DNA from: Bacillus sp. JCM 19058
Lineage (GTDB): Bacteria; Bacillota; Bacilli; Bacillales_H; Bacillaceae_D
DNA length: 61,716 nucleotides
Direction: 5' to 3'
Assembly: GCA_001310555.1 (NCBI GenBank)
Contig: BAXO01000023.1
Coordinates: forward strand, 1-61,716
Shown: one piece after another, positions 1-10,051 of the stretch
How the letters are laid out: every line of letters begins with the position of its first letter
How positions within the stretch are numbered: position 1 is the stretch's first letter
Program-made: the position numbers and the translations under genes
The notes under the pieces: model-generated
Databases searched by the model: none
What the model saw: the letters and a program-made list of their open reading frames with translations, nothing else
What the model was told of the DNA's origin: nothing

Positions 1-523
1 GGGGATCCGACGGGAGAGCGGGAAGATCCGCCGGTTGGGTGCAAATCCACGGGTGAAGCAGAGACCGGCGGCTGAGCCTGTATGAATGAACTGGCTCCTC
101 CGCTAGCGGGAGTAGGAACTCTTCGGGAAAACAGAGAGCTCTGCCTGTAGGAAAATTCCATGATGAAGCAGAAAAAGCTGATCTAGCTCGATCGGAAAAA
201 CTGATGGATTAAGGAAGAAATCCACGTCCTCGCCAATTGGAGGAATAATTTCCTGAAAAATCGCGCGACTCACAAACTCAACGAGCGTCTGTTTAGCGAG
301 AAGAACCAAGCGATAATAGAACTCAACATCATATGCCTTCAGAAAAGCGCGATTATTTTCTCTTTGCAGAACTGCCCTTAGACTTTAAACCTTCGCAAAA
401 GACGCCCCACGCTCGGTACTAGAGCCCAAATCTATTTAGGGCGTAACTCATACATAAATCTAACCTTTCATGGAATCAAAAGAGATTGGTCAAAAAAAAG
501 TTACATATCGAGCAAGTCATGCT
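1..523. other. No supported gene; structured 5' segment
   Basis: No gene is recognised here. Positions 28-165 are rich in nested inverted repeats: 28-36 pairs with 63-71 (nine base pairs with one G-U), 74-78 with 93-97, and 98-103 with 106-112. This looks like a structured RNA or the end of a retroelement, but I cannot match it to a family. A 68-codon reverse-strand reading frame at 103-309, extendable upstream by about 20 codons, contains no motif I recognise. The segment lies at the window edge, so its parent element may be cut off. Confidence 0.3.
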
Positions 524-553
524 ATTACACTCCTTTTCTACGTTTGCTATGAT
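524..553 (+). promoter_or_regulatory. Candidate sigma-A promoter for the fucosidase gene
   Basis: ATTACA at 524-529 and TATGAT at 548-553 are separated by 18 bases. The pair lies about 45 bases upstream of the GH95 start codon. The -10 box matches five of six consensus bases and the -35 box four of six. This is sequence resemblance only. Confidence 0.35.
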
Positions 554-599
554 GAAAAGGAAATGGATGAAGGCGGTTACAAAAATGGAGGGATAATGT

Positions 600-2952
600 A
601 TGAAGCTGTATTACCAAAAGGCGGCTCGGGAATGGACGGATGCGTTGCCGATTGGCAATGGCCGCATTGGGGCGATGGTTCATGGCGGTATCACGACAGA
701 GAAGCTACAGCTAAACGAAGACACACTATGGTCTGGAGCACCATCGGATGGAAATAATCCGAGAGCGAAGGAATTGCTGCCGGAAATAAGAAAGTTAATA
801 AAAGACGGCAAATACGTCGAGGCAGATGCAATGGGGAAGGAAATGATGGGGAATTACTCCCAATCCTATTTACCATTTGGGGATTTGACTATTCATTTTA
901 GCGATCACCAGCAGGTAGAGGGCTATGAACGGCAGCTTGATTTACAGACGGCAATTGCTAGCGTTGAATATGAGCTGGGGGATACGAAGGTCAAGCGAGA
1001 AGTGTTTACCTCGTTTCCTGATCAAGTACTCGTTCTCCACATGAGCTCAAGCACACCGGAGCAGTTAACGTTTTCAGTCGAGCTAGACAGTGTACTCGAT
1101 ACGAAAACGTATGTCTCAGGGGAGCGCATGGGTTTAACGGGGCGAAGTCCAGAGCGCGTTCATCCTAATTATTATAAGGTGGGAGAACCGCTTAAGTATG
1201 GGGAGGAATCGATTCGATTTGCCGGACTGCTTGAGCTCAAGCTTGAAGATGGTCGTCAACGTATCGATGAGAAAGGAATCCATGTAAACAATGCGACCTC
1301 GGTCACTTTGCTTTTTAGTGCGGCAACGAGCTTTAATGGCTTCGATAAGCAGCCGGGAAGCGAGGGACGTGCTGAAAAGGAGCTGGCGTTGCGCTATTTG
1401 GAACGGGCAAGTGCTAAAACTTACGAGGAGCTTCGCCGTGCTCATATCGAAGACTATCAGATGTTGTTTCAGCGCTGCGAATTGGATTTAGGTGCAAGGA
1501 AGGCTCCTGAAACGATGTCCACCGATCAACGAATTGTTGACTATGGGGCGAACGATCCGAAGCTGGTTGAGCTGCTTTTTCAGTATGGACGCTACTTATT
1601 GATCGCAAGCTCGAGGCCAGGATCGCAGCCGGCGAATTTGCAAGGAATTTGGAATAAAGAGCTGCAAGCGCCTTGGAGCAGCAATTATACGGTAAACATT
1701 AATGCGGAAATGAACTACTGGCCGGCTGAATCAGCCAATCTTTCAGAGTGTCATCAGCCGTTTCTCAAATTTGTCGAGGAAATAGCGGTAACTGGGGCAG
1801 AAACAGCGGAAGTGAACTATGGCTGCCGTGGTTGGACGGCTCACCATAATTCTGATTTGTGGCGAATGGCTAATCCTTCTGGCGGCTTTGGCCACGGCGA
1901 TCCGGTCTGGGCCATTTGGCCAATGTCGGGTGCATGGCTCACTCAGCACTTGTGGGAGCATTATGCTTTTCAAAAGGATGAAAATTATTTACGGGAAATT
2001 GCTTATCCTGTGATGAAGGAAGCCGCAATTTTTTTGCTTAGACTGGCTCGTTGAAAACGAAAAAGGGTTCCTTGTGACGACACCTTCGACTTCTCCAGAG
2101 CATAAATTTAAAACGGAATCAGGTGACATAGCTGCGGTTAGCGAATCAGCGACGATGGATTTAGCATTAATTTGGGATTTGTTCACAAATGTAATCGAGG
2201 CAGAGGCGGTGCTCAAGCATGATCCGGCCTTTTCGAAGCAAATAAAAGCGGCAAGAGAGCAGTTACACCCGCTCCAAATTGGGGAGTATGGCCAGCTGCA
2301 GGAATGGCTTCATGACTTTGAGGATCAGGACAAGTATCATCGCCATGTCTCTCATCTATTTGGGGTTTTTCCAGGAAGACAGCTGACAAAAGAAGCTGAG
2401 CCGACGTTTTTTTCAAGCGGCAAAGGAGTCGTTAGAGCGACGGGGCGACGGCGGCACTGGGTGGAGTTTAGCTTGGAGCTATGCTTATGGGCAAGATTTC
2501 ACGATGGCGACCGCGCCTGGAGGTTTATTTCAAATTTGCTAAATCTCGTTGATCCAAAGGCGAGAGGGCAAAAAGGAGGCGTATATACGAATTTATTCGA
2601 CGCTCATCCACCGTTTCAAATTGATGGAAACTTTGGGTTTACTGCCGGAGTGATTGAACTGCTCGTTCAGTCTCATACCGGCGCGATTCACCTGCTTCCT
2701 GCTCTTCCTACAAAATGGGATGAAGGCTCAATCAAGGGTGTACGAGCGCGGGGTGGCTTTGAGGTTGACGTCGAGTGGGGAGAGCATCAGCTGAAACAGG
2801 CGAAGATTATTTCTCTCCAAGGTGGGGAATGCCAGCTCGTCGCCGAAAAACCGCTTCGAATTGCCGTTGACGGCAAGCGGATTGAAGCTAAAGCTACAAA
2901 AAGCGGCAAAATAGCTTTTTTTAACAAAGCCCGGATTAACGTATACGATTGA
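600..2952 (+). CDS. GH95 alpha-L-fucosidase (frame broken by indels)
   Basis: Glycoside hydrolase of family GH95, which removes terminal alpha-1,2-linked L-fucose (some members act on L-galactose) from glycans. The start ATG follows GGAGGG at 587-592. The N-terminal block runs from [12 protein letters not shown] into [14 protein letters not shown] and [11 protein letters not shown]. The catalytic barrel shows [12 protein letters not shown] near residue 365, the TTPSTSPE block, and [11 protein letters not shown] near residue 675, which holds the conserved acidic residue. The joined length of about 784 residues is normal for the family. Three indels break the frame: an extra T in the run at 2029-2035, an extra T at 2407-2413, and a missing G near 2474. 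The conserved [16 protein letters not shown] block is readable only between the last two. No signal peptide is visible, so a cytoplasmic enzyme acting on imported oligosaccharides is likely (inference). Confidence 0.88.
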
Positions 2953-2963
2953 GGAGGAATAAC

Positions 2964-3976
2964 ATGAAACGGATCGTTTGTCTTGAACCGGGTCACTTGC
3001 AAATGAGTGAGGAGCGGGAGCCGAAGCGCAAAGCAAACGAAGCGATCGTCCAAGTTAAGCGCGTAGGCATTTGCGGAACAGACTTACACGCCTACCGAGG
3101 GAACCAGCATACTTCAATTATCCGCGAATTCTCGGTCATGAGCTTTCCGGTATCGTCAAGGAAGTAGGAGAAAATGAGCAAGGAGTGAAGGTGGGTGACC
3201 AAGTAGCGATTATCCCTTATCTTGCTTGCGGAAAATGCATTGCTTGTCGTCGAGAGAGAACCAACTGCTGCGAAATGCTTAAGGTACTAGGTGTTCATGC
3301 CGATGGCGGATTGAGGGAACTGATCTCTGTTCCGACATCGCAGCTGATTCAGACGAAGCAGCTGTCCTTAGATTCGTCTGCCCTGCTCGAACCGCTGGCC
3401 ATCGGCGCCCATGCGGTCAACCGGCAGGTATTTTCAAAGGGGAGCGAGTGCTTGTCATTGGTGCAGGCCCGATCGGTCTAGGAGTAATGATTTTTGCAAA
3501 AGAACGGGGAGCTGAGGTCATCGCCATGGATGTTAATGCTGATAGGCTTCACTTTTGTAAGGATTGGCTACAACTAACAAATACGCTTGAGGTCAAGGAT
3601 AAGCCGGAAAAACGATTAGCGGCAATGACCGATGGAGATTTGCCAACGGTCGTCTTTGATGCAACCGGGAATGCGGCATCAATGAATCATGCATTTCATT
3701 ACGCCGCTCACAGTGGAAAAGTCATCTTTGTTGGTCTAGTTAAGGATACGATCGAATTTTTTTGATCCAGACTTTCATAAAAAAGAAATTACTTTACTTG
3801 CAAGTCGCAATGCTACGCGAACGGATTTTGACGATGTAATTCGTTTGTTAGAGACAGGTGAGCTTGAGCTTGACCGATATATTACGCACAGGACCTCATT
3901 TACTAAACTCGTTGACGAGTTTGAGCACTGGTTAAAGCCTGAGGCTAAGGTTATCAAAGCGATAGTAGAGCTTTGA
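2964..3976 (+). CDS. Zinc-dependent alcohol/polyol dehydrogenase (frame broken)
   Basis: Medium-chain zinc dehydrogenase of the sorbitol/threonine dehydrogenase type, oxidising a sugar or polyol with NAD(P)+. The start ATG follows GAGGAGG and lies 11 bases after the fucosidase stop. Visible features are GICGTDLHAY (catalytic zinc Cys), GHELSGIV, the four-Cys structural zinc loop CGKCIACRRERTNCC, and the Rossmann motif VIGAGPIGLG. The frame is interrupted near 3107 (probable missing C), near 3432, and at the T run at 3757-3763 (one T too many). The C-terminus is in the third frame and ends FEHWLKPEAKVIKAIVEL. Its position behind GH95 suggests a role in L-fucose or related sugar oxidation, but the substrate cannot be read from sequence. 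Confidence 0.82.
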
Positions 3977-4070
3977 TGAGAGGAACTTTCTAAAAAATGT
4001 GTTCGTTTTTAGGAAGCTGAAAACAAAGAATGTTCACCACTTGGTAGGAAAATAATCTTGCTGATTTTAA

Positions 4071-4109
4071 AAAAAGCCATCGAGTCTGGTTAGCTCTCGA
4101 TGCTTTTTT
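4071..4109. terminator. Bidirectional intrinsic terminator
   Basis: AAAAAGCCATCGAG pairs with CTCGATGCTTTTTT around an 11-base loop, with A-rich and T-rich flanks. It lies between the convergent dehydrogenase and pepF genes and can serve both. Confidence 0.7.
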
Positions 4110-4159
4110 GGCTCTGCTCGATGATTCTACCTGTGTGATGGCATGAAGAGCGGTAAACT

Positions 4160-5962
4160 TTACTGGTATGCCGCTTCTAGCTTACTGATCAATTCACCAA
4201 CGTAGCTAACGGCAGAGCGGATCGTATCCGGATTAGACATATCGATTCCTGCATCTTTGAATAGCTCAAGCGGCTTTTTCGTTCCGCCTGCTTTAAGCAT
4301 TTCAAGCCAGCGCTCGATCATAGGTTGACCTTTTTCCTGAATTTGTGCAAATGCTGCCGTTGAAGCTGTTAACCCCGCAGAATAGGTGTAAGGGTATAGA
4401 CCCATATAATAATGAGGCTGTCTCATCCACGTCCGCCCTGCTCCTTCATCCAAAGTAACACTATCGCCCCAGAAGCCTTTTAGTACTTCATATTTCGTTT
4501 GGCGCAGCAACTCAGCTGTCAGTGGTTGACCAGAATCGGCTAATTGATAGACGCGGCGCTGGAATTCGCCTTCGAGTAAATGAGTCACAAAATTATGGTA
4601 GTACGTCCCGATAAATTGCAGCAGTACCCACCGCTTCAGGCGTGGATCGTCTGATTGTTCAAGCAAATAGTGTCCGAGAAATAGCTCGTTCATCGTTGAA
4701 GGGGCCTCTATGCAGTACATAGATGGTCGGACAGCTGAAATTGGCTGATAGTGATTGGCCAAATAAAAATGTCCGGCGTGTCCAAGCTCATGGGCCAATA
4801 TAAAAGCATTGCGTAAATTGCCCGTCCACGTCATGAGGATGAAAGGGTGTGAACCATAAGGGCTTGAACAAAATGCTCCGGTCTGCTTGCCGATATTCTC
4901 GGCACGATCGACCCATCGTTCGGACAGTCCCTGTCTGATAATATTCATATACTCCTCACCCATAGGAGAGAGTGCTTGCTCGATTGTCTCCTTTACTTTT
5001 TCATAAGTCGTTTCAGGCTGAAACTCCGGATCCAGCGGAGCTTTTAAATCACAAAACATTAATTCATCAAGGCCGAGTACTTCCTTTTTCAGCTTCGCCA
5101 GTCGCTGCATATGCGGGGCAAGCTCCTGATAAATAATATCCAGCTGATTGTTGTACATGACTGGAGTCACTTTTTGCGCATGCAAGAGCATATCTGTCGT
5201 CGTTTCATGTCCGCGCAGCTTTGATAAGATTACTTGCTTATTCACTTCTGTAGCATAGGTAGCCGCGTATGTATTTTCGTAGCGTGCGAGCGTCTTGTCA
5301 AAGGATTGATAGGCGTTCCGGCGTTCCGTTGTATCAGCGGACAGCTCATATTGATCCTCGTATAATGCAAAGGAGAGCGATTTTTCAAGACCTGCTCCAT
5401 CTTGAAATGGTGAAAATGACAGATCCGTCGATTTACTCGTAGAGTAGATCGAATACGGCGCATCTAAAACAGGCGTAAGCGCCGAGAGTGCTTTTTCTGT
5501 ATCTGGGGAAAGCGCATAAGGCTTTTGCGCTTGCAAGTCTGAAAGAAAGACTTGATACTTGTTTAATTTCGGCTGCTGTTCTTGAAAGCGGGAAATGGTC
5601 TCATCAGGAATAGCGATAATTTCAGAACGAATAAAAGAAAGAGAGGAATGGACTTTGGCCAAAATGTCTCTTGTTAATGAGAATTGTGCTTGAGCTTCGG
5701 TATTCGAACCATCCTGAGCTAGCTTCAAATGGGCATACGTCCTTACGAGGACGATCCGTTCCATTAACGTTTCGTGAGCTTCAAGACAATTCAGTAAGTT
5801 CTCTGCGCGTTCGGCTAGCTTACCGGCGAAGCTGGTGATACCTTCTGCTGCCCGCTCGAAGGAAAGGAGCTCCTCCTTCCACAATTCATCTGTTGCAAAC
5901 AGGTCTGATAGCTTCCACGTTTCTTCTAATTTCACTTGCTGCCGTGAGGTTAATTGATTCAT
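4160..5962 (-). CDS. pepF: Oligoendopeptidase F (M3 family)
   Basis: Cytoplasmic zinc metallopeptidase of family M3B that cleaves peptides of roughly 7-17 residues. The reading frame is intact at 600 residues, the usual PepF length. The HExxH zinc motif is seen in AFILAHELGHAGHFYL near residue 385, followed by the downstream glutamate in the APSTMNELFLGHYLLEQ stretch. The start ATG has AAGGAGGC upstream. It is a single gene convergent with the dehydrogenase and divergent from the rhamnose operon. It is one of the few long genes in the window without a broken frame. Confidence 0.93.
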   Translation of the reverse strand: MNQLTSRQQVKLEETWKLSDLFATDELWKEELLSFERAAEGITSFAGKLAERAENLLNCLEAHETLMERIVLVRTYAHLKLAQDGSNTEAQAQFSLTRDILAKVHSSLSFIRSEIIAIPDETISRFQEQQPKLNKYQVFLSDLQAQKPYALSPDTEKALSALTPVLDAPYSIYSTSKSTDLSFSPFQDGAGLEKSLSFALYEDQYELSADTTERRNAYQSFDKTLARYENTYAATYATEVNKQVILSKLRGHETTTDMLLHAQKVTPVMYNNQLDIIYQELAPHMQRLAKLKKEVLGLDELMFCDLKAPLDPEFQPETTYEKVKETIEQALSPMGEEYMNIIRQGLSERWVDRAENIGKQTGAFCSSPYGSHPFILMTWTGNLRNAFILAHELGHAGHFYLANHYQPISAVRPSMYCIEAPSTMNELFLGHYLLEQSDDPRLKRWVLLQFIGTYYHNFVTHLLEGEFQRRVYQLADSGQPLTAELLRQTKYEVLKGFWGDSVTLDEGAGRTWMRQPHYYMGLYPYTYSAGLTASTAAFAQIQEKGQPMIERWLEMLKAGGTKKPLELFKDAGIDMSNPDTIRSAVSYVGELISKLEAAYQ

Positions 5963-6063
5963 AGAGTAAAGCCTCCTTATTTCGTTTTTCGAAACTATTA
6001 TTAGTATATCGTAATCCTGGCAAGGAAACGAAGAATTTCATGATTGAATTCAAAAAAATAGAC

Positions 6064-6130
6064 ATAAACAAAAATAAAACAATATAAACAAAAATATTTT
6101 TGTGATAGACTATAGACACAAACAAAAACA
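6064..6130 (+). promoter_or_regulatory. Direct-repeat operator in front of the rhamnose operon
   Basis: ATAAACAAAAATA occurs at 6064-6076 and again, identically, at 6084-6096, exactly 20 bases (two helical turns) apart. A near copy, ACAAACAAAAACA, lies at 6118-6130. DeoR-family regulators commonly bind tandem direct repeats, and a deoR gene ends this operon, so this is its likely operator (inference). A core promoter probably overlaps but is not clear-cut. Confidence 0.55.
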
Positions 6131-6150
6131 AACATAAACGGAGGCTAATT

Positions 6151-8219
6151 ATGGTACTCAACAAATGGGATGAGGTAAAGGCAAACCAATTGGAAGGGCT
6201 AGAAGAGTTAGTCTATCGCTCCAATTTGCTCGGAAGTGACCGGACGGTGTGTAACTGGGGTGGCGGCAATACGTCGATGAAAACGATTGAGCACGATTTC
6301 AAAGGGGAAGAAATAGAAGTCATGTGGGTCAAGGGTAGCGGCTCAGATTTGGCAACGATGAAATCTGCTCACTTTACAGGGCTGCGTCTCGCTGACATTC
6401 GTCCTTTAATCGAACGAAACGAGATGTCAGATGAGGACATGGTCGCGTACTTATCACATTGCATGATGGATAGCTCACAGCCGCGTGCTTCTATCGAGAC
6501 TTTGCTTCATGCTTTCTTGCCGTTTAAGCACGTCGATCACACCCATCCAGATGCAATTATTAGCCTTTGCTGTGCGAAGAATGGTAAGGAGTTGGCAAAG
6601 CAAATTTTCGGTGAGCGCTTTGTGTGGGTCCCTTACGTTCGTCCTGGCTTTACTTTGTCTAAAATGATCGCGAAAGGTGTAGAAAATAATCCGAAGGCTG
6701 AGCTTGTCTTGATGGAAAAGCATGGTTTGGTTGTGTGGGGGGAAACAGCACAGGAAAGCTACGATAAAACGCTCGCTGTCATTAACGAGGCGGAGCTATA
6801 TATTTCTGCCAAAATCGATGAAAGTGTTGCCTTTGGCGGGCAAAAGTACGAAGCGTTGAGTGAGGAGGAAAGTGAAAAGCTCCTAGCTAACGTCCTGCCA
6901 AGGATTCGAGGTGCTGTCAGCGATGAGAAACAATTGCTCCTCACGATCGACCGTGAGCCAGATGTACAGCAATTCGTAAACAGTCATAATGCATCAGTTC
7001 TTTCTCAAGTCGGGGCAGCGTGTCCCGATCACCTCGTTCATACAAAGCGAGTCCCGCTTTATGTTGATTGGGATCCGAGCACAAAGGACACAGAAAAGCT
7101 AGTGAAGGCTGTTATAACAGGAATCGAGCGATTCAAAGAAGAATACAGATCGTATTTTGAACGTAATAAAAAGGACGGGGATGTCATGTTTGAACCGGCA
7201 CCGCGGGTCATTCTCATTCCCGGAATAGGCATGGTTAATTCCGGAAAGAATGCGGCGATGGCGAATGTGAGCGGTGCTCTGTATCATCGGGCGATTGCTG
7301 TGATGAAAGGGGCAACGGCGATCGGTAGCTTTGACTCATTGAACGAAAGTGAGTCATACAATATCGAGTATTGGCCATTGGAGCTATACAAATTGTCTCT
7401 CGCTCCAGCTGAAGCTGAGTTTTCGCGTAAGGTCGCTTTTGTAACAGGAGGTGCGGGTGGAATCGGTCGTGCATCGTGCCGCCGCTTTGTTTCTGAAGGT
7501 GCCCATGTTGTCATTGCCGATGTGAACGGTGAAGGAGCGGAAAAGGTAGCGGATGAGCTAAATGACAAGTATGGGACAGGCACCGCCCTTGCTGTCCAAA
7601 TGGACGTGACAAGTGAAGAGCAAGTGCAAGCTGCCTTTAAGAAAGCTACGCTTTCCTTTGGGGGAGTAGATATTCTCGTCAACAATGCCGGGCTCGCTAC
7701 TTCAAGTCCGTTGGAGGAAACGACGTTAAAGGAGTGGAGCCTTAATATGGACGTCCTTGGTACAGGGTATTTCCTTGTGGCGCGTGAGGCCTTTAAGCTT
7801 ATGAAGGAACAGGCTCTCGGCGGGAGTATGGTTTTTGTCGGCTCAAAAAAAACTCCGTTTATGCTGGAAGAAATGCGTCCGCCTATAGCTCAGTGAAGGC
7901 ATTGGAAACTCATTTGGCCCGATGTGTTGCCGCTGAAGGTGGGCCACACGGGATTCGCGTCAACTCTGTCCTCCCTGATGCTGTGTTGCAAGGCTCAGCC
8001 ATTTGGGGCTCAAGCTGGCGGGAAGAGCGAGCTGCTGCTTACGGAATCGAACCTGAACAGTTAGAGGAGCACTATCGCCAACGAACAACGCTTCTCGTTA
8101 ATATTTATCCTGAGGACATTGCAAATTCCATCGCCTTTTTAGCTTCATCGAAGGCCGATAAAACGACAGGCTGTATGATTACAGTTGACGGTGGGGTACC
8201 GGCAGCATTTACTCGCTAA
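6151..8219 (+). CDS. rhaEW: Bifunctional rhamnulose-1-P aldolase / lactaldehyde dehydrogenase
   Basis: Two-domain enzyme of L-rhamnose breakdown. The N-terminal class II aldolase domain (about residues 1-400) splits rhamnulose-1-phosphate into DHAP and L-lactaldehyde. The C-terminal SDR domain oxidises lactaldehyde. Visible motifs are CNWGGGNTSMK at the start, HVDHTHPDAI and EKHGLVVWG (zinc histidines), then VTGGAGGIGRAS (NAD binding) and, after frame correction, AYSSVK (SDR Tyr-Lys). The frame breaks once, at the eight-A run at 7846-7853; both parts together give about 689 residues, the size of B. subtilis YuxG. GGAGG precedes the ATG. No rhamnose isomerase or kinase gene lies in the window. 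Confidence 0.93.
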
Positions 8220-8239
8220 AAAAAAGGAGGTAGCTTCAA

Positions 8240-8605
8240 ATGAAAAAAGGGACGACCCATTGGTTTATTCCGGATGGCTATATCCCTCATGTAAGTCAGG
8301 GTGAATTAACAAGTCACGAATCGATTTGTGTGCTGAATTGTCAGAAGGAGGTTGCCGAATTAAGCATAACGATTTATTTTGAAGATCGGGAGCCGTTGGA
8401 AGCTATAGATTATACCGTTTCCGGTAAACGAACGAAGCATATTCGTACGAGCGAGCTTAAGAAGGACGAACAGTATATCCCGGTGGCGGTTCCTTATGCG
8501 ATTGAAATTGAAAGCTCGCTCCCGATCATCGTTCAATACAGCCGTCTCGATTCGACTCAGGCGGAGCTTGGATTAATGTCAACGATGGCTTTTCCGGTAG
8601 GATAA
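8240..8605 (+). CDS. Sensory rhodopsin transducer (ASRT) family protein
   Basis: Small soluble protein of 121 residues of the Anabaena sensory rhodopsin transducer family (beta-sandwich tetramer). Recognisable features are the opening THWFIPDGYIPH, the IYFEDREP strand and SSLPIIVQYSRLDS. It begins 20 bases after rhaEW with AAAGGAGGT upstream, so it is co-transcribed. Homologues are often encoded beside rhamnose and other sugar catabolism genes in bacteria that have no rhodopsin, and no rhodopsin gene is present here. A sugar- or nucleotide-responsive regulatory role is plausible but unproven. Confidence 0.8.
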   Translation: MKKGTTHWFIPDGYIPHVSQGELTSHESICVLNCQKEVAELSITIYFEDREPLEAIDYTVSGKRTKHIRTSELKKDEQYIPVAVPYAIEIESSLPIIVQYSRLDSTQAELGLMSTMAFPVG

Positions 8606-8621
8606 CTAAGCTTTACAGTTA

Positions 8622-8638
8622 ATTAGCAAATTGCTAAT
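8622..8638. promoter_or_regulatory. Perfect 8-1-8 palindrome before deoR
   Basis: ATTAGCAA-A-TTGCTAAT is an exact inverted repeat between the ASRT gene and the deoR gene. A second hairpin, CAGCCT/AGGCTG, follows at 8678-8700. Either could be an operator or a transcription attenuator. There is no T tract, so it is not a good terminator. Confidence 0.4.
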
Positions 8639-8742
8639 ATATGACTAGCGTGAATTCAGATGTTCAAAAAACAAAATCAGCCTAGTGAGAGTTCAGGCTG
8701 CGGATGCACAGCCTTCTTGAACAGGAATCGAAGGAGTCTAAC

Positions 8743-9504
8743 ATGCTGGCAGAGGAAAGATACAAACAAATCGTTAAGCTTGTTAATCAAAGGGGCAGCA
8801 TTCGTGTTTCAGAACTAAGCCGAATTTGCGAAGTGACGGAAGAAACAATTCGCAGAGATTTAGCTAAGCTTGAAGGTGAAGATATGCTTGTCCGCAGTCA
8901 TGGCGGAGCGGTTTCTCTACAAGACAAGCAGGGAGAGATACCTTATCCGAAAAGAGAAGTAACGAACTTAAAGGAGAAAAAGCGGATCGCTGAGCAAGCA
9001 GTGAGCGTTATTCAGCCTCACGACCGGATTTTTCTTGATGCGAGCACTACCGCTTGGTACTTAGCAGCAGCATTGCCAGATATTCCGTTAACCGTTCTAA
9101 CAAATTCGATCAAAGTGGCTTTAGAGCTAAGTGAAAAGCAGCTGATTGAAGTGATTTCGATAGGCGGAACATTGTCACATCGTTCCCTTTCGTTTATCGG
9201 ACCATTGGCAGAACGATCGCTTGAACTGTATTTTGTGAACAAGGCCTTTATTTCTTGTAAAGGAGTTCATGTTGTCCGTGGGATAAGCGACTCGAATGAA
9301 GCCCAGGCCTTAATCAAGCAAAAAGTTATTTCGTTAAGCGAGCAAGTTTATTTGCTGGCTGATTACAGCAAATTTGACATTCAGGCATTTGCAAAAATTG
9401 CCGACCTTGAAAACATTTATCGGATCATCACCGATCCGAAAACTGCCTCGGCTCAGCTGAGTGAAATCAAGGAACAAGGAATCGAAGTCGTCGTCGCGCG
9501 ATAA
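8743..9504 (+). CDS. DeoR-family sugar operon repressor
   Basis: Transcription factor of 253 residues. The N-terminal winged helix-turn-helix covers about residues 1-57 (ERYKQIVKLVNQRG, then EVTEETIRRDLAKLE). The C-terminal DeoRC domain senses a sugar phosphate (FLDASTTAWYLAAAL, LTNSIKVALEL, IGGTLSHRSLSFIGP). The start ATG was chosen because AAGGAG lies seven bases upstream; an earlier ATG at 8704 has none. As the last gene of the rhamnose operon it probably represses rhaEW and itself, with rhamnulose-1-phosphate or a related compound as inducer (inference from family and context, as for YulB of B. subtilis). Confidence 0.88.
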   Translation: MLAEERYKQIVKLVNQRGSIRVSELSRICEVTEETIRRDLAKLEGEDMLVRSHGGAVSLQDKQGEIPYPKREVTNLKEKKRIAEQAVSVIQPHDRIFLDASTTAWYLAAALPDIPLTVLTNSIKVALELSEKQLIEVISIGGTLSHRSLSFIGPLAERSLELYFVNKAFISCKGVHVVRGISDSNEAQALIKQKVISLSEQVYLLADYSKFDIQAFAKIADLENIYRIITDPKTASAQLSEIKEQGIEVVVAR

Positions 9505-9530
9505 ATGCCTTATTTAATAGCAGCAGACGG

Positions 9531-9559
9531 TAGGAAATCCAGAATGGGTTTCCTATTTT
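9531..9559 (+). terminator. Terminator after the rhamnose operon
   Basis: TAGGAAATCC pairs with GGGTTTCCTA (one G-U pair) around a five-base loop, followed by TTTTA, 27 bases after the deoR stop. Confidence 0.65.
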
Positions 9560-10051
9560 AATGTTGATTTAATATTCACCTTTGGAATGAAGGCTCAGGG
9601 CTTTATCTACATCGTTGTTCAAACCATCTCGAAGCTCTGAGCCGCTGTGATGAAATGATACATATAGATAGGGTGAGAAAAACGAACGATACGGCTTATG
9701 GACTGATAAACTCTCCTTAACGCGCAAAAAGCCAGCTGCTTATTTCAAGCACTGGCTTTTACTTGTGCAGCTTGAGCATTGAAGCAGAGAACTCTTCTGC
9801 AAATAAATAATGGTCTGGCCCCATAAAAAGGCGGGAAAGAACCAACATCACCCCTCATAAAGACTTGCCTGCTTCAGCATGCTTGACGATCATAAATGAG
9901 TAAAGAAGTATTTGAAGCATACTTGAATCTAGTCGATCATTTTTTCAATTAAAAATAGGTTGAAATTTCCATTTTGTCTAGTACAATAGACGTAGTTATA
10001 TTTAAGTAATGATTTTGATAAAGGCATAAAGATAAAAAAGGAGAGGTCATT
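9560..10051. other. Intergenic region with one strong hairpin
   Basis: No gene is seen. A long stem at 9727-9760 (AAAAGCCAG..TGCTT with AAGCA..CTGGCTTTT) looks like a bidirectional terminator, although no gene ends beside it, so a decayed gene may once have done so. The last 50 bases carry AAAAAGGAGAGG, the ribosome binding site of the next gene. Confidence 0.45.

Noticed and set aside
1..165. Group II intron or cobalamin/THF riboswitch at the left edge
   Set aside because: Layout vaguely similar, but the diagnostic domain V, B12-box or THF core sequences could not be found.
470..757. 95-codon frame overlapping the fucosidase start
   Set aside because: Its second half is the fucosidase coding sequence in another frame and its start has no RBS.
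600..2952. Programmed ribosomal frameshifting in the fucosidase and other genes
   Set aside because: The breaks are too numerous, occur in both directions, lack slippery-site plus pseudoknot arrangement and are found in families never known to use it.
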